Assembly (NCBI GenBank): GCA_013112585.1
Contig: JABFGH010000002.1
Coordinates: 124,001 to 188,000 of the forward strand
Length of the DNA: 64,000 nt
Reading direction: 5' to 3'
Source of the DNA: Ignavibacteriota bacterium
GTDB lineage: Bacteria > Bacteroidota > Ignavibacteria > Ignavibacteriales > Melioribacteraceae
Each line of letters begins with the position of its first letter. Position 1 is the first letter of the stretch. Below, one piece after another: positions 16,411 to 26,011 of this stretch. The position numbers and the translations under genes are program-made. The notes below the pieces were generated by a model. That model saw nothing but the letters and a program-made list of their open reading frames with translations. It had not been told where the DNA came from and made no database searches.

Positions 16411-17262
16411 ATGAAAAAATTTTCGTTTAAAAAAATGTCGGGCGCGGGAAATGATTTTATTCTTTTTAATAAAAGTGAAAATTCCGGGTTAGATTTAAAT
16501 GCAGAAAAAATCATTAATATTTGTGATAGAAGAAACGGCATTGGCGCTGATGGTGTTATTATTATTGAGGAATCGGCAGATAAAGATTTTGAAATGAAGT
16601 ATTTTAATGCTGATGGAAGTCTTGGATCGCTCTGCGGAAATGGAGCAAGATGTGCCTTACGCTATTATTTTGAATTTTTAAACACGGCTGCTGAAAGTGC
16701 AGAATTTTTATGCGGAGATAAATTTTATAAAGGCGAAAATTTAACCGGCGGTATAATAAAATTTTATTTTGAAGAGCCGGAAAATTTGAAAATTAATTTC
16801 ACCTTAAAAGCCGGCAGCAGGCTAATTAATAGCTCATACGTAAATACAGGCTCACCGCATGTTGTAATAAATATTAGTGATGTTCTGGAGAACCCTAAAA
16901 ACCCAAATTCGTTTTATACATCAATTGAAAATTTTCCGGTAGATGAGTTAGGTAGAGAAATAAGATATTTACCGGAATTTAATGGCGGTACAAATGTAAA
17001 CTTTATAGATTTTGAAAACGATAAAGTTTTAATAAGAACATTTGAAAGGGGAGTAGAAGAAGAAACACTTGCATGCGGAACCGGTTCTGTTGCAGCGGCA
17101 ATCATTTGTTCGGTAAATTATAATATGAATCCGCCGCTTACTATTTTAACACAAGGCGGAGATGAACTGTTCGTCGATTTTGAAAAGAAAGAAACTAAAT
17201 TTTTTAATATATCATTAACCGGTCCGGCAAAAATAGTTTACACCGGTGAAATTTCAATTTAA
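16411..17262 (+). CDS. dapF: Diaminopimelate epimerase
   Basis: DapF interconverts LL- and meso-diaminopimelate for lysine and peptidoglycan synthesis in the cytoplasm. The two catalytic cysteines sit in the expected contexts: C75 in LCGNGARC and C222 in ACGTGSVA. MSGAGNDFI at the N-terminus and FERGVEEET before the second cysteine are hallmark motifs. I use the ATG that gives MKKFSFKKM; a TTG four codons upstream is possible but has no ribosome-binding site. The 283-residue length is normal. It heads a same-strand run with the ABM-like and PHP genes. Confidence 0.95.
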   Translation: MKKFSFKKMSGAGNDFILFNKSENSGLDLNAEKIINICDRRNGIGADGVIIIEESADKDFEMKYFNADGSLGSLCGNGARCALRYYFEFLNTAAESAEFLCGDKFYKGENLTGGIIKFYFEEPENLKINFTLKAGSRLINSSYVNTGSPHVVINISDVLENPKNPNSFYTSIENFPVDELGREIRYLPEFNGGTNVNFIDFENDKVLIRTFERGVEEETLACGTGSVAAAIICSVNYNMNPPLTILTQGGDELFVDFEKKETKFFNISLTGPAKIVYTGEISI

Positions 17263-17279
17263 TTTAATAAGGAAACCTA

Positions 17280-17576
17280 ATGGCAAAAGTAATTTTTTCA
17301 ATACAGTACGAAATTATACCTGAAAAAAGGGAAGTATATTTAGATGTAATTAGAGAGCTAAAAAACCTGGTAAAAGCTGATGGATTAGAAAGCTATTCAG
17401 TATTCGAAAATAAATCTAAAAAAAATAATTTTGAAGAATTACATATCTTCAGCAGTAAAGAAGCATACGAAGCGTACGATGATCACGGTGATGAGAGAGT
17501 TGAATTATTGATGGATAAATTATCTACAATTATCAAGAACAACTCAACACAGTACAATACTTTGTTAGAAATTTAA
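17280..17576 (+). CDS. Small ABM-like alpha/beta-barrel domain protein
   Basis: This 98-residue protein shows the pattern of the dimeric ferredoxin-like ABM/dabb folds: an N-terminal strand VIFSIQYEI, a helix KREVYLDVIRELKNLV, a strand LESYSVFE, a strand FEELHIFSS, and a helix KEAYEAYDDHGDE. Family members include monooxygenases and small binding proteins. No heme or flavin ligand is evident, so function is open. It lies 17 bases after dapF with a GGAAACC site and is probably cotranscribed. Confidence 0.5.
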   Translation: MAKVIFSIQYEIIPEKREVYLDVIRELKNLVKADGLESYSVFENKSKKNNFEELHIFSSKEAYEAYDDHGDERVELLMDKLSTIIKNNSTQYNTLLEI

Positions 17577-17633
17577 GCCTCAAAAAATTGGGTTACTATA
17601 AATAGTTATTTAATCAATTAATAAAGTAAAAAT

Positions 17634-18683
17634 ATGTTTGAGTATAGCGGTGCAATTCATGTTCATTCTGTTTTTTCCGATGGTTCAGGAGAAGTAAAGG
17701 AAATTGCAGCCTATGCCGATGAAGTTGGATTAGATTTTTTAATTCTTACTGATCACAACACATTGCGTGCATTAAAGGAAGGCTATGAAGGCTTTTACGG
17801 AAAAACCTTATTATTAGTCGGATGCGAGATTAACGATAAGCAAAACCTCAATCATTATTTAGCTTTTGGAATTGAAAAAACCGAATCAACAAGAATACCT
17901 GCAAAGGAGTATGTTAAAAAAGTAAAAGATGCAGGCGGAATTGGATTTCTGGCTCACCCTCATGAAAAACGCTCATCAATGAAAGAACATCCGCCATACC
18001 CATGGACAGAGTGGGATACTAAAGATTTTACCGGTATCGAAATTTGGAACCACATGTCTGAATGGATGGAAGGACTTACAGAAGAAAACAAGTATAACCA
18101 TTTTGTTCATCCGCTTCGTTCTATCACTGCCCCTCCAAAAGAAACATTAAAAGTTTGGGATAAACTAAGTATCGAAAGGAAAGTTGTAGGTATTGGCGGT
18201 GTTGATGCCCATGCTCATAAAATTAATTTACTGGGCTTTTTTGAAGTTGAAGTTTTTCCTTACAAAGTATTATTTAAATCTATACGCACTCATGTGTTGC
18301 TGACAAAAAAAATTCCAAAAAGTGAAAGCCCAAGAGCATTAAATACCGGTAAAAAATTAATTTATGATGCTCTTGAAGATGGAAAATGTTTTATTTCAAA
18401 TTATTATCACGGCGATGCAACCGGGTTCAGATATTTTGCAGAGGTTGATAATAAAATTTATCAAATGGGGGATTCGATTGACGAAAGAGGCAAAGCAAAG
18501 CTAAGAGTGATATTGCCGAATATAAGCGGAACAATTAAACTTATAAGAAATGGAAAAGATATTGGTCAAATAGAAAATATAGATGCTGAGTTTTTGGTAA
18601 ATAAAAAAGGGGTTTACAGGGTCGAAGTTTACCTCGAAAACAAAGCTTGGATTTTTTCCAATCATATTAGAATTGGATGCTAA
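17634..18683 (+). CDS. PHP-domain metal-dependent phosphoesterase
   Basis: PHP-fold motifs line up in order: HVHSVFSDG near residue 10, LILTDHNT near 38, a GCEIND motif near 63, FLAHPHEK near 108, IEIWNH near 139 and GGVDAHAH near 190. These supply the metal-binding His/Asp/Glu/Cys set seen in the CehA/McbA-like subgroup. The C-terminal 100 residues look like a beta-rich add-on domain. Likely reaction: hydrolysis of a phosphoester such as a nucleotide or histidinol-type phosphate; the substrate is unknown. No signal peptide, so cytoplasmic. Confidence 0.8.
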   Translation: MFEYSGAIHVHSVFSDGSGEVKEIAAYADEVGLDFLILTDHNTLRALKEGYEGFYGKTLLLVGCEINDKQNLNHYLAFGIEKTESTRIPAKEYVKKVKDAGGIGFLAHPHEKRSSMKEHPPYPWTEWDTKDFTGIEIWNHMSEWMEGLTEENKYNHFVHPLRSITAPPKETLKVWDKLSIERKVVGIGGVDAHAHKINLLGFFEVEVFPYKVLFKSIRTHVLLTKKIPKSESPRALNTGKKLIYDALEDGKCFISNYYHGDATGFRYFAEVDNKIYQMGDSIDERGKAKLRVILPNISGTIKLIRNGKDIGQIENIDAEFLVNKKGVYRVEVYLENKAWIFSNHIRIGC

Positions 18684-18736
18684 AAATTACTAAATTTACA
18701 ATCTTAAATTATAAAAGTTAAATAAGCGGAGTAGAT

Positions 18737-19423
18737 GTGTTAGCTAAACCGAAAAAAATAAGCAGAAAAAAAGTAAAAGAAGATAAACTTGTTACTTACT
18801 ATTCAAAGACACTTGAATTTTATGAGAAAAATCAGACGAAAATAATAATTGCTGTAGGTGCTTTAGCTGTAATAATATTGGCTATGGTTCTTTGGTCGAA
18901 TAAAATGGAGCAGAGTAATTTAGAAGCTACTAAACAATTAGCACGAGTTCTTCCCATTTATGAATCAGGTAATTATCAAGAAGCAATTGACGGCAGAGCA
19001 GGAACAAACATTGTAGGATTAAAAAGTATTGTTGAAGAATACGGCAGCACCGCACAGGGAGAAATTGCAAAAATCTATCTTGCAAACGCTAATTATTATC
19101 TTGACAATATTGATGAAGCTCAAAAATACTACAGTGATTACTCCGGCGGTGATGCACTCTTCAAAGCCGCTGCATTGGCGGGCGAAGCAAGTTGTTACTC
19201 CGCAAAAGGAAATTATGATAAAGCTGCCGAGTATTATAAAAGAGCTGCAAAGGTTTCTGAAAATAATGCAGCCAACGCCGAATATTTATTAAAGGCAGGT
19301 ATTAACTTTATTGAAGCCGGTAAGAGTGATGATGCAAAAGATGTTTTGGAGAAAATAAAATCTGATTACGCTGCATCGAGCTTTGTAACTAATGCAAACA
19401 GATATTTAGCTTTAATCAAATAA
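18737..19423 (+). CDS. Membrane-anchored TPR protein (YfgM-like topology)
   Basis: The protein begins with a basic cytoplasmic segment, then one transmembrane helix (about residues 36-57, IIIAVGALAVIILAMVLW). TPR-like repeats follow (YYLDNIDEAQKYYSD, KGNYDKAAEYYKRA, EAGKSDDAKDVLEK). This layout matches the YfgM/ancillary SecYEG subunit and related periplasmic-facing TPR proteins. GTG is chosen as the start because GGAG lies five bases upstream. A chaperone-like or complex-scaffolding role is inferred. It precedes efp. Confidence 0.7.
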   Translation: MLAKPKKISRKKVKEDKLVTYYSKTLEFYEKNQTKIIIAVGALAVIILAMVLWSNKMEQSNLEATKQLARVLPIYESGNYQEAIDGRAGTNIVGLKSIVEEYGSTAQGEIAKIYLANANYYLDNIDEAQKYYSDYSGGDALFKAAALAGEASCYSAKGNYDKAAEYYKRAAKVSENNAANAEYLLKAGINFIEAGKSDDAKDVLEKIKSDYAASSFVTNANRYLALIK

Positions 19424-19517
19424 CAAAATTATTTTTGCATTTTTAATTAAATAGCAATACTTGATTTTAGATTAACCTGTAACTATATTTTATTTAATTA
19501 ATAGGATAGATTAACTT

Positions 19518-20081
19518 ATGGCAGATACTTCAGATTTCAGAAATGGTTTGATTATCAAATTCAAAAATGACCTATATACAATAACAGATTTTCAGCATGT
19601 AAAACCGGGCAAGGGCGGGGCATTTGTTAGGAGTACACTCAAAAACTTAAAAACAGGCAGAGTTTTAGATAATACATGGCGTGCCGGTGAAAGTATTGAG
19701 ATAGTAAGAGTTGAAAGAAAAACATATCAATTTTTATTTAAAGAAGCCGATAGTTTAGTTTTGATGGATAATGATACCTATGAACAAATAAATGTTCCGC
19801 AGGATATGATTGAAGGACAAAAATTTTTAAAAGAAGGCGAACAGATTGATATTTTATTGGATGATGCTGATGCAATAGTAACAGCAGAAATTCCTATTTT
19901 TGTTGAATTAAAAGTTGTTGAAACAGAACCCGGATTTAAGGGTGATACAGCAACAAATACATTAAAACCAGCTACAATGGAAACGGGTGCAATAATTAAT
20001 ATTCCTCTTTTTGTAAATGAAGATGAATTAATTAAAGTTGATACCCGCACCGGCGAGTATGTTGAAAGAGTAAAAACATAA
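19518..20081 (+). CDS. efp: Translation elongation factor P
   Basis: EF-P relieves ribosomes stalled at polyproline stretches. The 187-residue length, the KOW-like N-terminal domain and the C-terminal OB domains with GLKVVETEPGF-like and TRTGEYVERV ends are typical. The loop VKPGKGGAFVR presents K32 at the position modified in lysine-type EF-P proteins. No epmA, epmB or earP gene is nearby, so the modification state is unknown. An AGGA site precedes the ATG. The gene lies directly upstream of accB-accC, a common bacterial arrangement. Confidence 0.97.
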   Translation: MADTSDFRNGLIIKFKNDLYTITDFQHVKPGKGGAFVRSTLKNLKTGRVLDNTWRAGESIEIVRVERKTYQFLFKEADSLVLMDNDTYEQINVPQDMIEGQKFLKEGEQIDILLDDADAIVTAEIPIFVELKVVETEPGFKGDTATNTLKPATMETGAIINIPLFVNEDELIKVDTRTGEYVERVKT

Positions 20082-20090
20082 GTTGATTAT

Positions 20091-20567
20091 ATGGATATAA
20101 CCCTACTTAAAAAACTCATAAAAGTTGTTGAAACCAGCAACATAACAGAATTCTCTGTACAAGAAGGCGATCTTAAAGTTCGGATTTCAAAGAACACTAA
20201 ATCGGCACAGATAATTTCACCAAGTGCAAATTATCAAATGCCTGTTGTCTCTTCTAAAGTAGAGAGTGCTGCAAATGAGCAAACAAAAACGGAAGCGGCA
20301 AAACCGGCTGCAGAAGCTTCAGAAAACATGCACGAAATAAAATCACCAATTGTTGGTACTTTTTACAGGGCACCTGCTCCCGATGCCGATCCTTATATTC
20401 AGGTTGGTGATTCTATTAGTGAAGGCAATGTTTTGTGCATTGTGGAAGCAATGAAACTGATGAACGAAATTGAATCTGATACAAGCGGAAAAATTGTAAA
20501 AATACTTGTTGATGATGGAACTCCGGTTGAGTACAATCAGCCTCTATTTTTAATTAAGCTTGATTAA
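20091..20567 (+). CDS. accB: Biotin carboxyl carrier protein of acetyl-CoA carboxylase
   Basis: This 158-residue protein carries the N-terminal AccB segment MDITLLKKLIKVVETSNI, an Ala/Pro/Glu-rich linker (about residues 55-80) and the biotinyl domain. The biotinylated lysine is K122 in VEAMKLMNE. It shuttles carboxybiotin between AccC and the carboxyltransferase in the first step of fatty-acid synthesis. It starts nine bases after efp and ends 27 bases before accC, so efp-accB-accC-gcvH reads as one operon. The carboxyltransferase subunits accA/accD are not in the window. Confidence 0.97.
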   Translation: MDITLLKKLIKVVETSNITEFSVQEGDLKVRISKNTKSAQIISPSANYQMPVVSSKVESAANEQTKTEAAKPAAEASENMHEIKSPIVGTFYRAPAPDADPYIQVGDSISEGNVLCIVEAMKLMNEIESDTSGKIVKILVDDGTPVEYNQPLFLIKLD

Positions 20568-20594
20568 CTGCTAACGTAAAATCACGAGGATTGT

Positions 20595-21935
20595 TTGTTC
20601 AATAAAATACTAATCGCTAACCGCGGAGAAATTGCTCTACGAATTATTAGAACCTGCAAGGAATTAGGAATTCCTACGGTAGCAGTATATTCTGAAGCAG
20701 ATAGAGATGCCCTGCATGTTGTGTTTGCCGATGAAGCTGTTTGTATTGGTCCGCCGCAAAGCAAAGATAGCTACCTTAAAATTCCAAGTATACTTTCAGC
20801 TGCCCAAGTAACCGGTGCCGATGCTATTCATCCCGGCTATGGTTTCTTAGCAGAAAATGCCGACTTCTCAGAGATTTGTGCAGAGTCGGGAATAAAGTTT
20901 ATAGGTCCATCTCCCAGCATGATACAAAACATGGGAGATAAAGCATTTGCAAAAAAAACAATGAAAAGCTGCGGTGTACCGGTAGTACCGGGTAGTGATG
21001 GCGCGCTCGAAAGTGTAGAATCGGCGAAGCTAATAGCCGCTGAAATTGGTTACCCGGTAATGCTTAAAGCATCGGCAGGCGGCGGCGGTAAAGGTATGCG
21101 TATTGTTTGGAAAGAAGATGAAATCGAAAACGCATATCAAAATGCCGGTAACGAAGCCGGAGCTGCATTTGGTAATCCCGAGTTATATTTAGAGAAATTT
21201 GTAGAAAACCCGCGTCATATTGAAATACAGGTCGTTGGCGATCAGTTCGGGAACGTTTACCAATATGGCGAAAGAGACTGTACGGTTCAGCGACGGCATC
21301 AGAAACTGATTGAAGAATCGCCATCACCTTTTATTGATAGTACAGTTAGAAAAGCAATGGGTGATGCTGCCATACTCGGTTCTCAATCGGTAAACTACGA
21401 AGGTGCCGGAACTATAGAATTTTTAGTGGATAAATATAAAAACTTTTACTTTATAGAAATGAATACACGTATTCAGGTTGAACACCCTGTTACAGAAATG
21501 GTGAATAACTTAGACCTGATTAAACAGCAAATATTAGTTGCTGCCGGGCAAAAAGTTGCAGATAAACCGAAAAAAGTTTCGGGACACGCGTTTGAATTTA
21601 GGATTAATGCCGAAGACCCGGAATTGGACTTTAGACCTTCACCCGGTAAAATAGAATATCTGCATCTACCCGGGGGATTCGGCGTTAGGATCGATTCTCA
21701 TATTTATAACGAATATATAATTCCTCCTTATTACGATTCACTAATTGCCAAATTAATTGTTTGGGGTACAGACCGCAACCATGCTATTGCCAGGTCTAAA
21801 CGTGCATTTGAAGAGTTTACTATTGAAGGAATAAAAACAACAATACCGTTTCATAAACAAGTTCTTGAAAATGAGCATTTTATAAACGGTGATTATGATA
21901 CATCATTTATTGATAAATTATTAACAAAAAAATAG
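20595..21935 (+). CDS. accC: Biotin carboxylase subunit of acetyl-CoA carboxylase
   Basis: AccC carboxylates the biotin on AccB using ATP and bicarbonate. The 446-residue length is standard. The glycine-rich ATP-grasp loop GGGGKGM is at 162-168, followed by the [14 protein letters not shown] block and the [16 protein letters not shown] catalytic segment. The start codon is TTG, supported by GAGGA four bases upstream and by the family N-terminus [13 protein letters not shown]. It is transcribed with accB and gcvH. Confidence 0.97.
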   Translation: MFNKILIANRGEIALRIIRTCKELGIPTVAVYSEADRDALHVVFADEAVCIGPPQSKDSYLKIPSILSAAQVTGADAIHPGYGFLAENADFSEICAESGIKFIGPSPSMIQNMGDKAFAKKTMKSCGVPVVPGSDGALESVESAKLIAAEIGYPVMLKASAGGGGKGMRIVWKEDEIENAYQNAGNEAGAAFGNPELYLEKFVENPRHIEIQVVGDQFGNVYQYGERDCTVQRRHQKLIEESPSPFIDSTVRKAMGDAAILGSQSVNYEGAGTIEFLVDKYKNFYFIEMNTRIQVEHPVTEMVNNLDLIKQQILVAAGQKVADKPKKVSGHAFEFRINAEDPELDFRPSPGKIEYLHLPGGFGVRIDSHIYNEYIIPPYYDSLIAKLIVWGTDRNHAIARSKRAFEEFTIEGIKTTIPFHKQVLENEHFINGDYDTSFIDKLLTKK

Positions 21936-21943
21936 AGGTAAAG

Positions 21944-22324
21944 ATGAACATTCCCGAAAAATTACGTTATTCCGATGACCATGAATGGATAAAGGTAGAA
22001 GATAATAGTGCGCTAATCGGTATTACCGATTATGCACAAGGCGAATTAGGCGATGTTGTATTCGTTGATATTGATCCGGACTTAGAATCAATTACGAAGG
22101 GAGACTCGTTTGGAACTATTGAAGCTGTTAAAACGGTGAGTGATCTGTTTGCACCATACAGCGGAAAGGTTTTAGAGATCAATGAAAAATTAGCAGATGA
22201 GCCGCAGCTTATTAACACTGATCCTTACGGCGAAGGATGGATAATTAAAGTTGAGATTACAGATCTCGCTGAGATTGAAAATTTACTTGATGCCGCAAAA
22301 TATAAAGAGCATATAGGTCAATGA
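21944..22324 (+). CDS. gcvH: Glycine cleavage system H protein (lipoyl carrier)
   Basis: The 126-residue H protein has YSDDHEWI at the N-terminus, GITDYAQGELGD, and lipoyl-lysine K63 in IEAVKTVSD. The C-terminal INTDPYGEGWI block is also present. H protein shuttles the aminomethyl group between glycine-cleavage enzymes and is also a lipoyl donor in lipoate assembly. gcvT and gcvP are not in the window; instead it closes the efp-accB-accC operon nine bases after accC. A strong terminator follows. A role in lipoyl relay tied to fatty-acid synthesis is an interesting inference. Confidence 0.95.
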   Translation: MNIPEKLRYSDDHEWIKVEDNSALIGITDYAQGELGDVVFVDIDPDLESITKGDSFGTIEAVKTVSDLFAPYSGKVLEINEKLADEPQLINTDPYGEGWIIKVEITDLAEIENLLDAAKYKEHIGQ

Positions 22325-22330
22325 TATTTT

Positions 22331-22366
22331 AAGGCTCAATCAAATTAATTTGATTGAGCCTTTTTT
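22331..22366 (+). terminator. Intrinsic terminator after gcvH
   Basis: A perfect 12-bp stem (GGCTCAATCAAA with its complement, 22333-22360) with a TTAA loop is followed by six T. It closes the efp-accB-accC-gcvH unit. Confidence 0.93.
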
Positions 22367-22496
22367 ATTTGAATAGATTTTATTCACAAAACTACCAGCC
22401 TTATTAATTACTTAAAATATGTTAAACTCAAATAAATAATAATTATAAGCTAAATGGATAAGCATAAAAATTTGATAGATAAAGAACGGGATACGC

Positions 22497-24038
22497 ATGG
22501 AGCATGGTAAAAAGATTCTGATAATTGATTTCGGCTCACAGTACACTCAGCTAATAGCTCGCAGAATAAGGGAAAGCAATGTTTACTCTGAAGTTCATCC
22601 GCACACATTTAGTTTTGATGAGATAAAAGAATTTGATCCTGCAGGAATAATACTTTCAGGCGGACCGATGAGTATTTATGACAAAGATGCCCATTCAATT
22701 AATTCGGAAATATTTCAATTAGGTATACCGGTGCTGGGTATTTGCTATGGACTTCAATTAATTGCATCGGAGTTTGGAGGCAGGGTTGAACCTGCTATCA
22801 GCAAAGAATATGGAAAAGCATCTCTAGAAATTTTAATCCCAACCGAACTATTCAATAATGTTAAAAATAATTCAACCGTATGGATGAGCCATGGTGATTA
22901 TATAACCAAGACGCCGGAGGGGTTTGAGGTTACGGCACAAACAGAAAATTCCCCCGTGTGTGCAATATCAAATTCAAGTAAACAAATATACGGTTTGCAA
23001 TTTCATCCTGAAGTTGTTCATTCATTGGAAGGGAAAAAGATTTTAGATAATTTCATTTTTGAAATATGTAAATGTAAACCTGAATGGACGCCTAAATATT
23101 TTCTTCAAAATGAAATTGAAGAAATTAAAAATATTGCTGCCGGTAAAAAAGCAATATGCGCTTTAAGCGGCGGGGTAGATTCATCTGTTGCGGCAATTTT
23201 AGTAAGTAAAGCAATAGGTGATAATTTAATCTGCATACATGTAGATAACGGATTAATGCGGAAAAATGAAAGCGCTGAAATTGTTAAGATGTTTGAAGAA
23301 AATTTTAACCTGCATTTAATTCATGTTGATGCTTCCGAAATGTTTTTAGGCAGGCTGAAGGGAGTAATAGACCCCGAAGAGAAACGCAAAATAATTGGAA
23401 AAACATTTATTGAAGTATTTGAAAAAGAGGCAGAAAAATTTAAAGACGCTGATTTTCTTATTCAAGGCACACTTTATCCTGATGTAATAGAATCAGTATC
23501 TGTGAAAGGAAAATCAGCTACAATAAAAACGCATCATAACGTTGGCGGCTTGCCCGAAAAAATGAATTTTAAATTAATTGAACCCTTCAGGGAATTATTT
23601 AAGGATGAAGTAAGAGCAATTGGCAGAGAACTTGGTTTACCCGAACACTTTATAAATCGTCATCCCTTCCCCGGACCCGGCTTAGCAGTGCGCGTGCTTG
23701 GTGAAATATCGAAGCGGAATTTAGATATACTTAGAGAAGCTGATAAAATTTTCATCGAAGAACTTCACAAGGCAAACCTTTATAATGAAATTTGGCAGGG
23801 CTTCGCAGTAATTCTGCCGGTTCAAACTGTGGGTGTTATGGGCGATGCACGAAGTTATGAAAACGTTGTTGCGCTCCGTGCAGTAGTTTCGACAGACGGA
23901 ATGACTGCTGACTGGTTTAGGTTTGAGCCTGACTTTTTAGAGAATGTTTCAAATAAAATAATACGAAATGTAAAAGGTATTAACCGTGTGGTTTATGATA
24001 TAAGTTCAAAGCCTCCTTCAACAATTGAATGGGAATAG
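22497..24038 (+). CDS. guaA: GMP synthase (glutamine-hydrolysing)
   Basis: GuaA converts XMP to GMP using glutamine and ATP. The class I amidotransferase domain has nucleophile C83 in GICYGLQ and the catalytic pair H170/E172 in LQFHPEV. The ATP pyrophosphatase loop LSGGVDSS is at 223-230. The C-terminal dimerisation domain ends with PPSTIEWE, the family signature. The length of 513 residues is normal. It begins a new unit after a 170-bp spacer and is followed six bases later by a TPR gene. Confidence 0.97.
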   Translation: MEHGKKILIIDFGSQYTQLIARRIRESNVYSEVHPHTFSFDEIKEFDPAGIILSGGPMSIYDKDAHSINSEIFQLGIPVLGICYGLQLIASEFGGRVEPAISKEYGKASLEILIPTELFNNVKNNSTVWMSHGDYITKTPEGFEVTAQTENSPVCAISNSSKQIYGLQFHPEVVHSLEGKKILDNFIFEICKCKPEWTPKYFLQNEIEEIKNIAAGKKAICALSGGVDSSVAAILVSKAIGDNLICIHVDNGLMRKNESAEIVKMFEENFNLHLIHVDASEMFLGRLKGVIDPEEKRKIIGKTFIEVFEKEAEKFKDADFLIQGTLYPDVIESVSVKGKSATIKTHHNVGGLPEKMNFKLIEPFRELFKDEVRAIGRELGLPEHFINRHPFPGPGLAVRVLGEISKRNLDILREADKIFIEELHKANLYNEIWQGFAVILPVQTVGVMGDARSYENVVALRAVVSTDGMTADWFRFEPDFLENVSNKIIRNVKGINRVVYDISSKPPSTIEWE

Positions 24039-24044
24039 ATTAGA

Positions 24045-24911
24045 ATGACCCAAAATGATTTTCAACTGCAAAAGGCTATTGATTTTGAAAATAGCGGTAA
24101 TCTGCTGCATGCTGTTCAAATTTATCAATCGCTTTTAAATGATAAAGTTTATAAAAGGAATGCAACAATTCGATTAGTAAATATTTACAGCAAACTTAAT
24201 AAAATAAGCGCTGCCGTAAACATTCTTGATGAATATATGAACAGTAATAAAGATGATTACGATTTCGCAAAATATTTCGGTCATTTTTTAGTTACTAATT
24301 CTCAGTTTGAAAAAGCTATAGAACTTCTTTCGGAATTTGATTTTGATAAGCGTCCCGAAGCATATTATTTAGTTGGCGCTGCTTATTTTGGATTAAAAGA
24401 TTTTGAAAATTCCAGAATAAATTTTTTACAGCTTCTTGCGTTTTCCGATCAGCATGAATTATTTGCTGATGCATATATTTATCTTGCAAAAATAAATTTA
24501 ATACTTAACAATATTGATGAAGCTGACGAAGCACTTGAGAAAATAAGAAAAACAAAAATTTCAAATTTTGAATTTTACTTTGTCGATGCTCAAATTCATT
24601 TCAAAAAAGGGATGTATTTTCATGCATACGAACTAATTAGGAAAGCTGAAAAGTTAAACGCGGACAGCAGCGAAATTGCATTATGGGGAGGAAGAATTTT
24701 ACTTAAAATGGAAGAGTATCAAAAAGCTGAATCATATTTATTGAAATCATTGAATGATGCACCTACGCCGGAAGTTTATTCAATGCTTGGATGGGTTTGT
24801 TTAAAGAACAGAAAAGAGAAAGACGCAGAAGATTATTTCAGTAAGGCATTAAGTTTAGAGCCGAATTACAAATCTGCACTTGAAGGAAAAAGCAAGTTAA
24901 GTTTAGCATAG
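24045..24911 (+). CDS. Cytoplasmic TPR-repeat protein
   Basis: The protein consists almost entirely of tetratricopeptide repeats, for example SGNLLHAVQIYQSLL, YYLVGAAYFGLKDFENSRINF, EYQKAESYLLKSLND and KEKDAEDYFSKALSLEPNYKSAL. It has no signal peptide or membrane helix. TPR arrays mediate protein-protein contacts; the partner is unknown. It follows guaA by six bases and precedes radC by 23, so it is probably in one transcript with them. Confidence 0.75.
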   Translation: MTQNDFQLQKAIDFENSGNLLHAVQIYQSLLNDKVYKRNATIRLVNIYSKLNKISAAVNILDEYMNSNKDDYDFAKYFGHFLVTNSQFEKAIELLSEFDFDKRPEAYYLVGAAYFGLKDFENSRINFLQLLAFSDQHELFADAYIYLAKINLILNNIDEADEALEKIRKTKISNFEFYFVDAQIHFKKGMYFHAYELIRKAEKLNADSSEIALWGGRILLKMEEYQKAESYLLKSLNDAPTPEVYSMLGWVCLKNRKEKDAEDYFSKALSLEPNYKSALEGKSKLSLA

Positions 24912-24934
24912 CAGCTAAAGAGAAAGGATTAAAT

Positions 24935-25612
24935 TTGAAAGTTAAAGACCTACCGCTTGATGATAGACCGAGAGAAAAGCTGGTATTGCGCGGAGCACAA
25001 AATTTAAGCGATGCTGAATTGCTTGCCATATTACTTAGAACGGGAACTAAGGGTATTTCGGTTATTAATTTGGCGCACTCTTTACTTACAAAGCACATGA
25101 ATATATCAAACTTAGCGGGCAAATCAATTTCGGCATTAACAAAAGAAAACGGAATTGGCAGGGATAAAGCAGCAACATTAGCCGCCGCCTTTGAAATAGC
25201 ACGACGTGTTGATTCAGAAAAAAAATGGTTTTCTAATAAAAAAATTACCTCGCCGGAGGATGTTGCTGAAATATTTTTACCTATATTTAGAGATGAGAAA
25301 AAAGAAAAGTTTGTAGTTGTGTGTTTAAACTCTGCAAATAAAATTATTAAGCATGAAGTTATTTCAATCGGCAGCCTGAACTCAAGCGTGGTTCACCCTC
25401 GAGAAGTTTTTGGGGTTGCAATAGAAAATAATTCTGCTAATATTATTTTGCTTCACAATCATCCAAGCGGCAACCCGGAGCCGAGTAATGAAGATGTTGT
25501 TGTAACGAAAAAATTAGTAGAAGCAGGAAAGGTTATGGATATTCAAGTTTTCGACCATATAATTTTGGCTGGCGGTAAATTTACAAGTTTAGTGTCAAGA
25601 AAAGTAATTTAA
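24935..25612 (+). CDS. radC: RadC-family JAMM-domain protein
   Basis: The N-terminal helix-hairpin-helix-like part includes DRPREKLVLRGAQNLSDAELLA and GIGRDKAA. The C-terminal JAMM fold carries HNHPSG at 174-179 and D187, the metal-binding signature. RadC proteins were linked to DNA repair, but that role is disputed, and the enzymatic activity of the JAMM site is not established. The length of 225 residues is typical. Translation starts at TTG with AAAGGA upstream. Confidence 0.9.
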   Translation: MKVKDLPLDDRPREKLVLRGAQNLSDAELLAILLRTGTKGISVINLAHSLLTKHMNISNLAGKSISALTKENGIGRDKAATLAAAFEIARRVDSEKKWFSNKKITSPEDVAEIFLPIFRDEKKEKFVVVCLNSANKIIKHEVISIGSLNSSVVHPREVFGVAIENNSANIILLHNHPSGNPEPSNEDVVVTKKLVEAGKVMDIQVFDHIILAGGKFTSLVSRKVI

Positions 25613-25706
25613 TATTCAAAATTTTAAAATTAGATGCTTCATTTATTTATAAAAATTATTATATTTACCAAATAATAACTCATTAAATCATATTAGGAGG
25701 ATTAAA

Positions 25707-25982
25707 ATGACAAATCTCAAGAAGCTCTTTAATTCAGCATTAATTGTTGCATTACTAGTAGGAGCTTTTGGTATCACTGCTTGCGGTGGAGTTAGCGACG
25801 AAGAAATGGCGCAGTTAAATGCTCTCCGTTCAGAAGTAAGCTCTTTAGAAAGTGAAATTAATCAACTCAAAAGCGAAAAAACCAAGCTTGATAGAGAAAT
25901 TGCTGAACAAAATGCAAAGCTAGAGCAATGTGCAAGAGACAAAGCAGAAGCTCAGAAAAATTTGCAAAAAATCGGTAATTAA
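25707..25982 (+). CDS. Small coiled-coil lipoprotein (Lpp-like)
   Basis: A lipoprotein signal (FGITAC, Cys26) is followed by a heptad-rich coiled coil from about residue 33 to 85 (MAQLNALRSEVSSLESEINQ and onward). Size and layout recall Braun-type or alanine-zipper lipoproteins that tether the outer membrane to peptidoglycan. It does not end in the usual lysine (the end is KIGN), so covalent attachment as in Lpp is not evident. A strong AGGAGG site precedes the ATG. The LysM coiled-coil gene follows 29 bases later and looks like a functional partner. Confidence 0.72.
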   Translation: MTNLKKLFNSALIVALLVGAFGITACGGVSDEEMAQLNALRSEVSSLESEINQLKSEKTKLDREIAEQNAKLEQCARDKAEAQKNLQKIGN

Positions 25983-26011
25983 TTAAAAGCTTATTAAAAA
26001 AGGAGAATATA

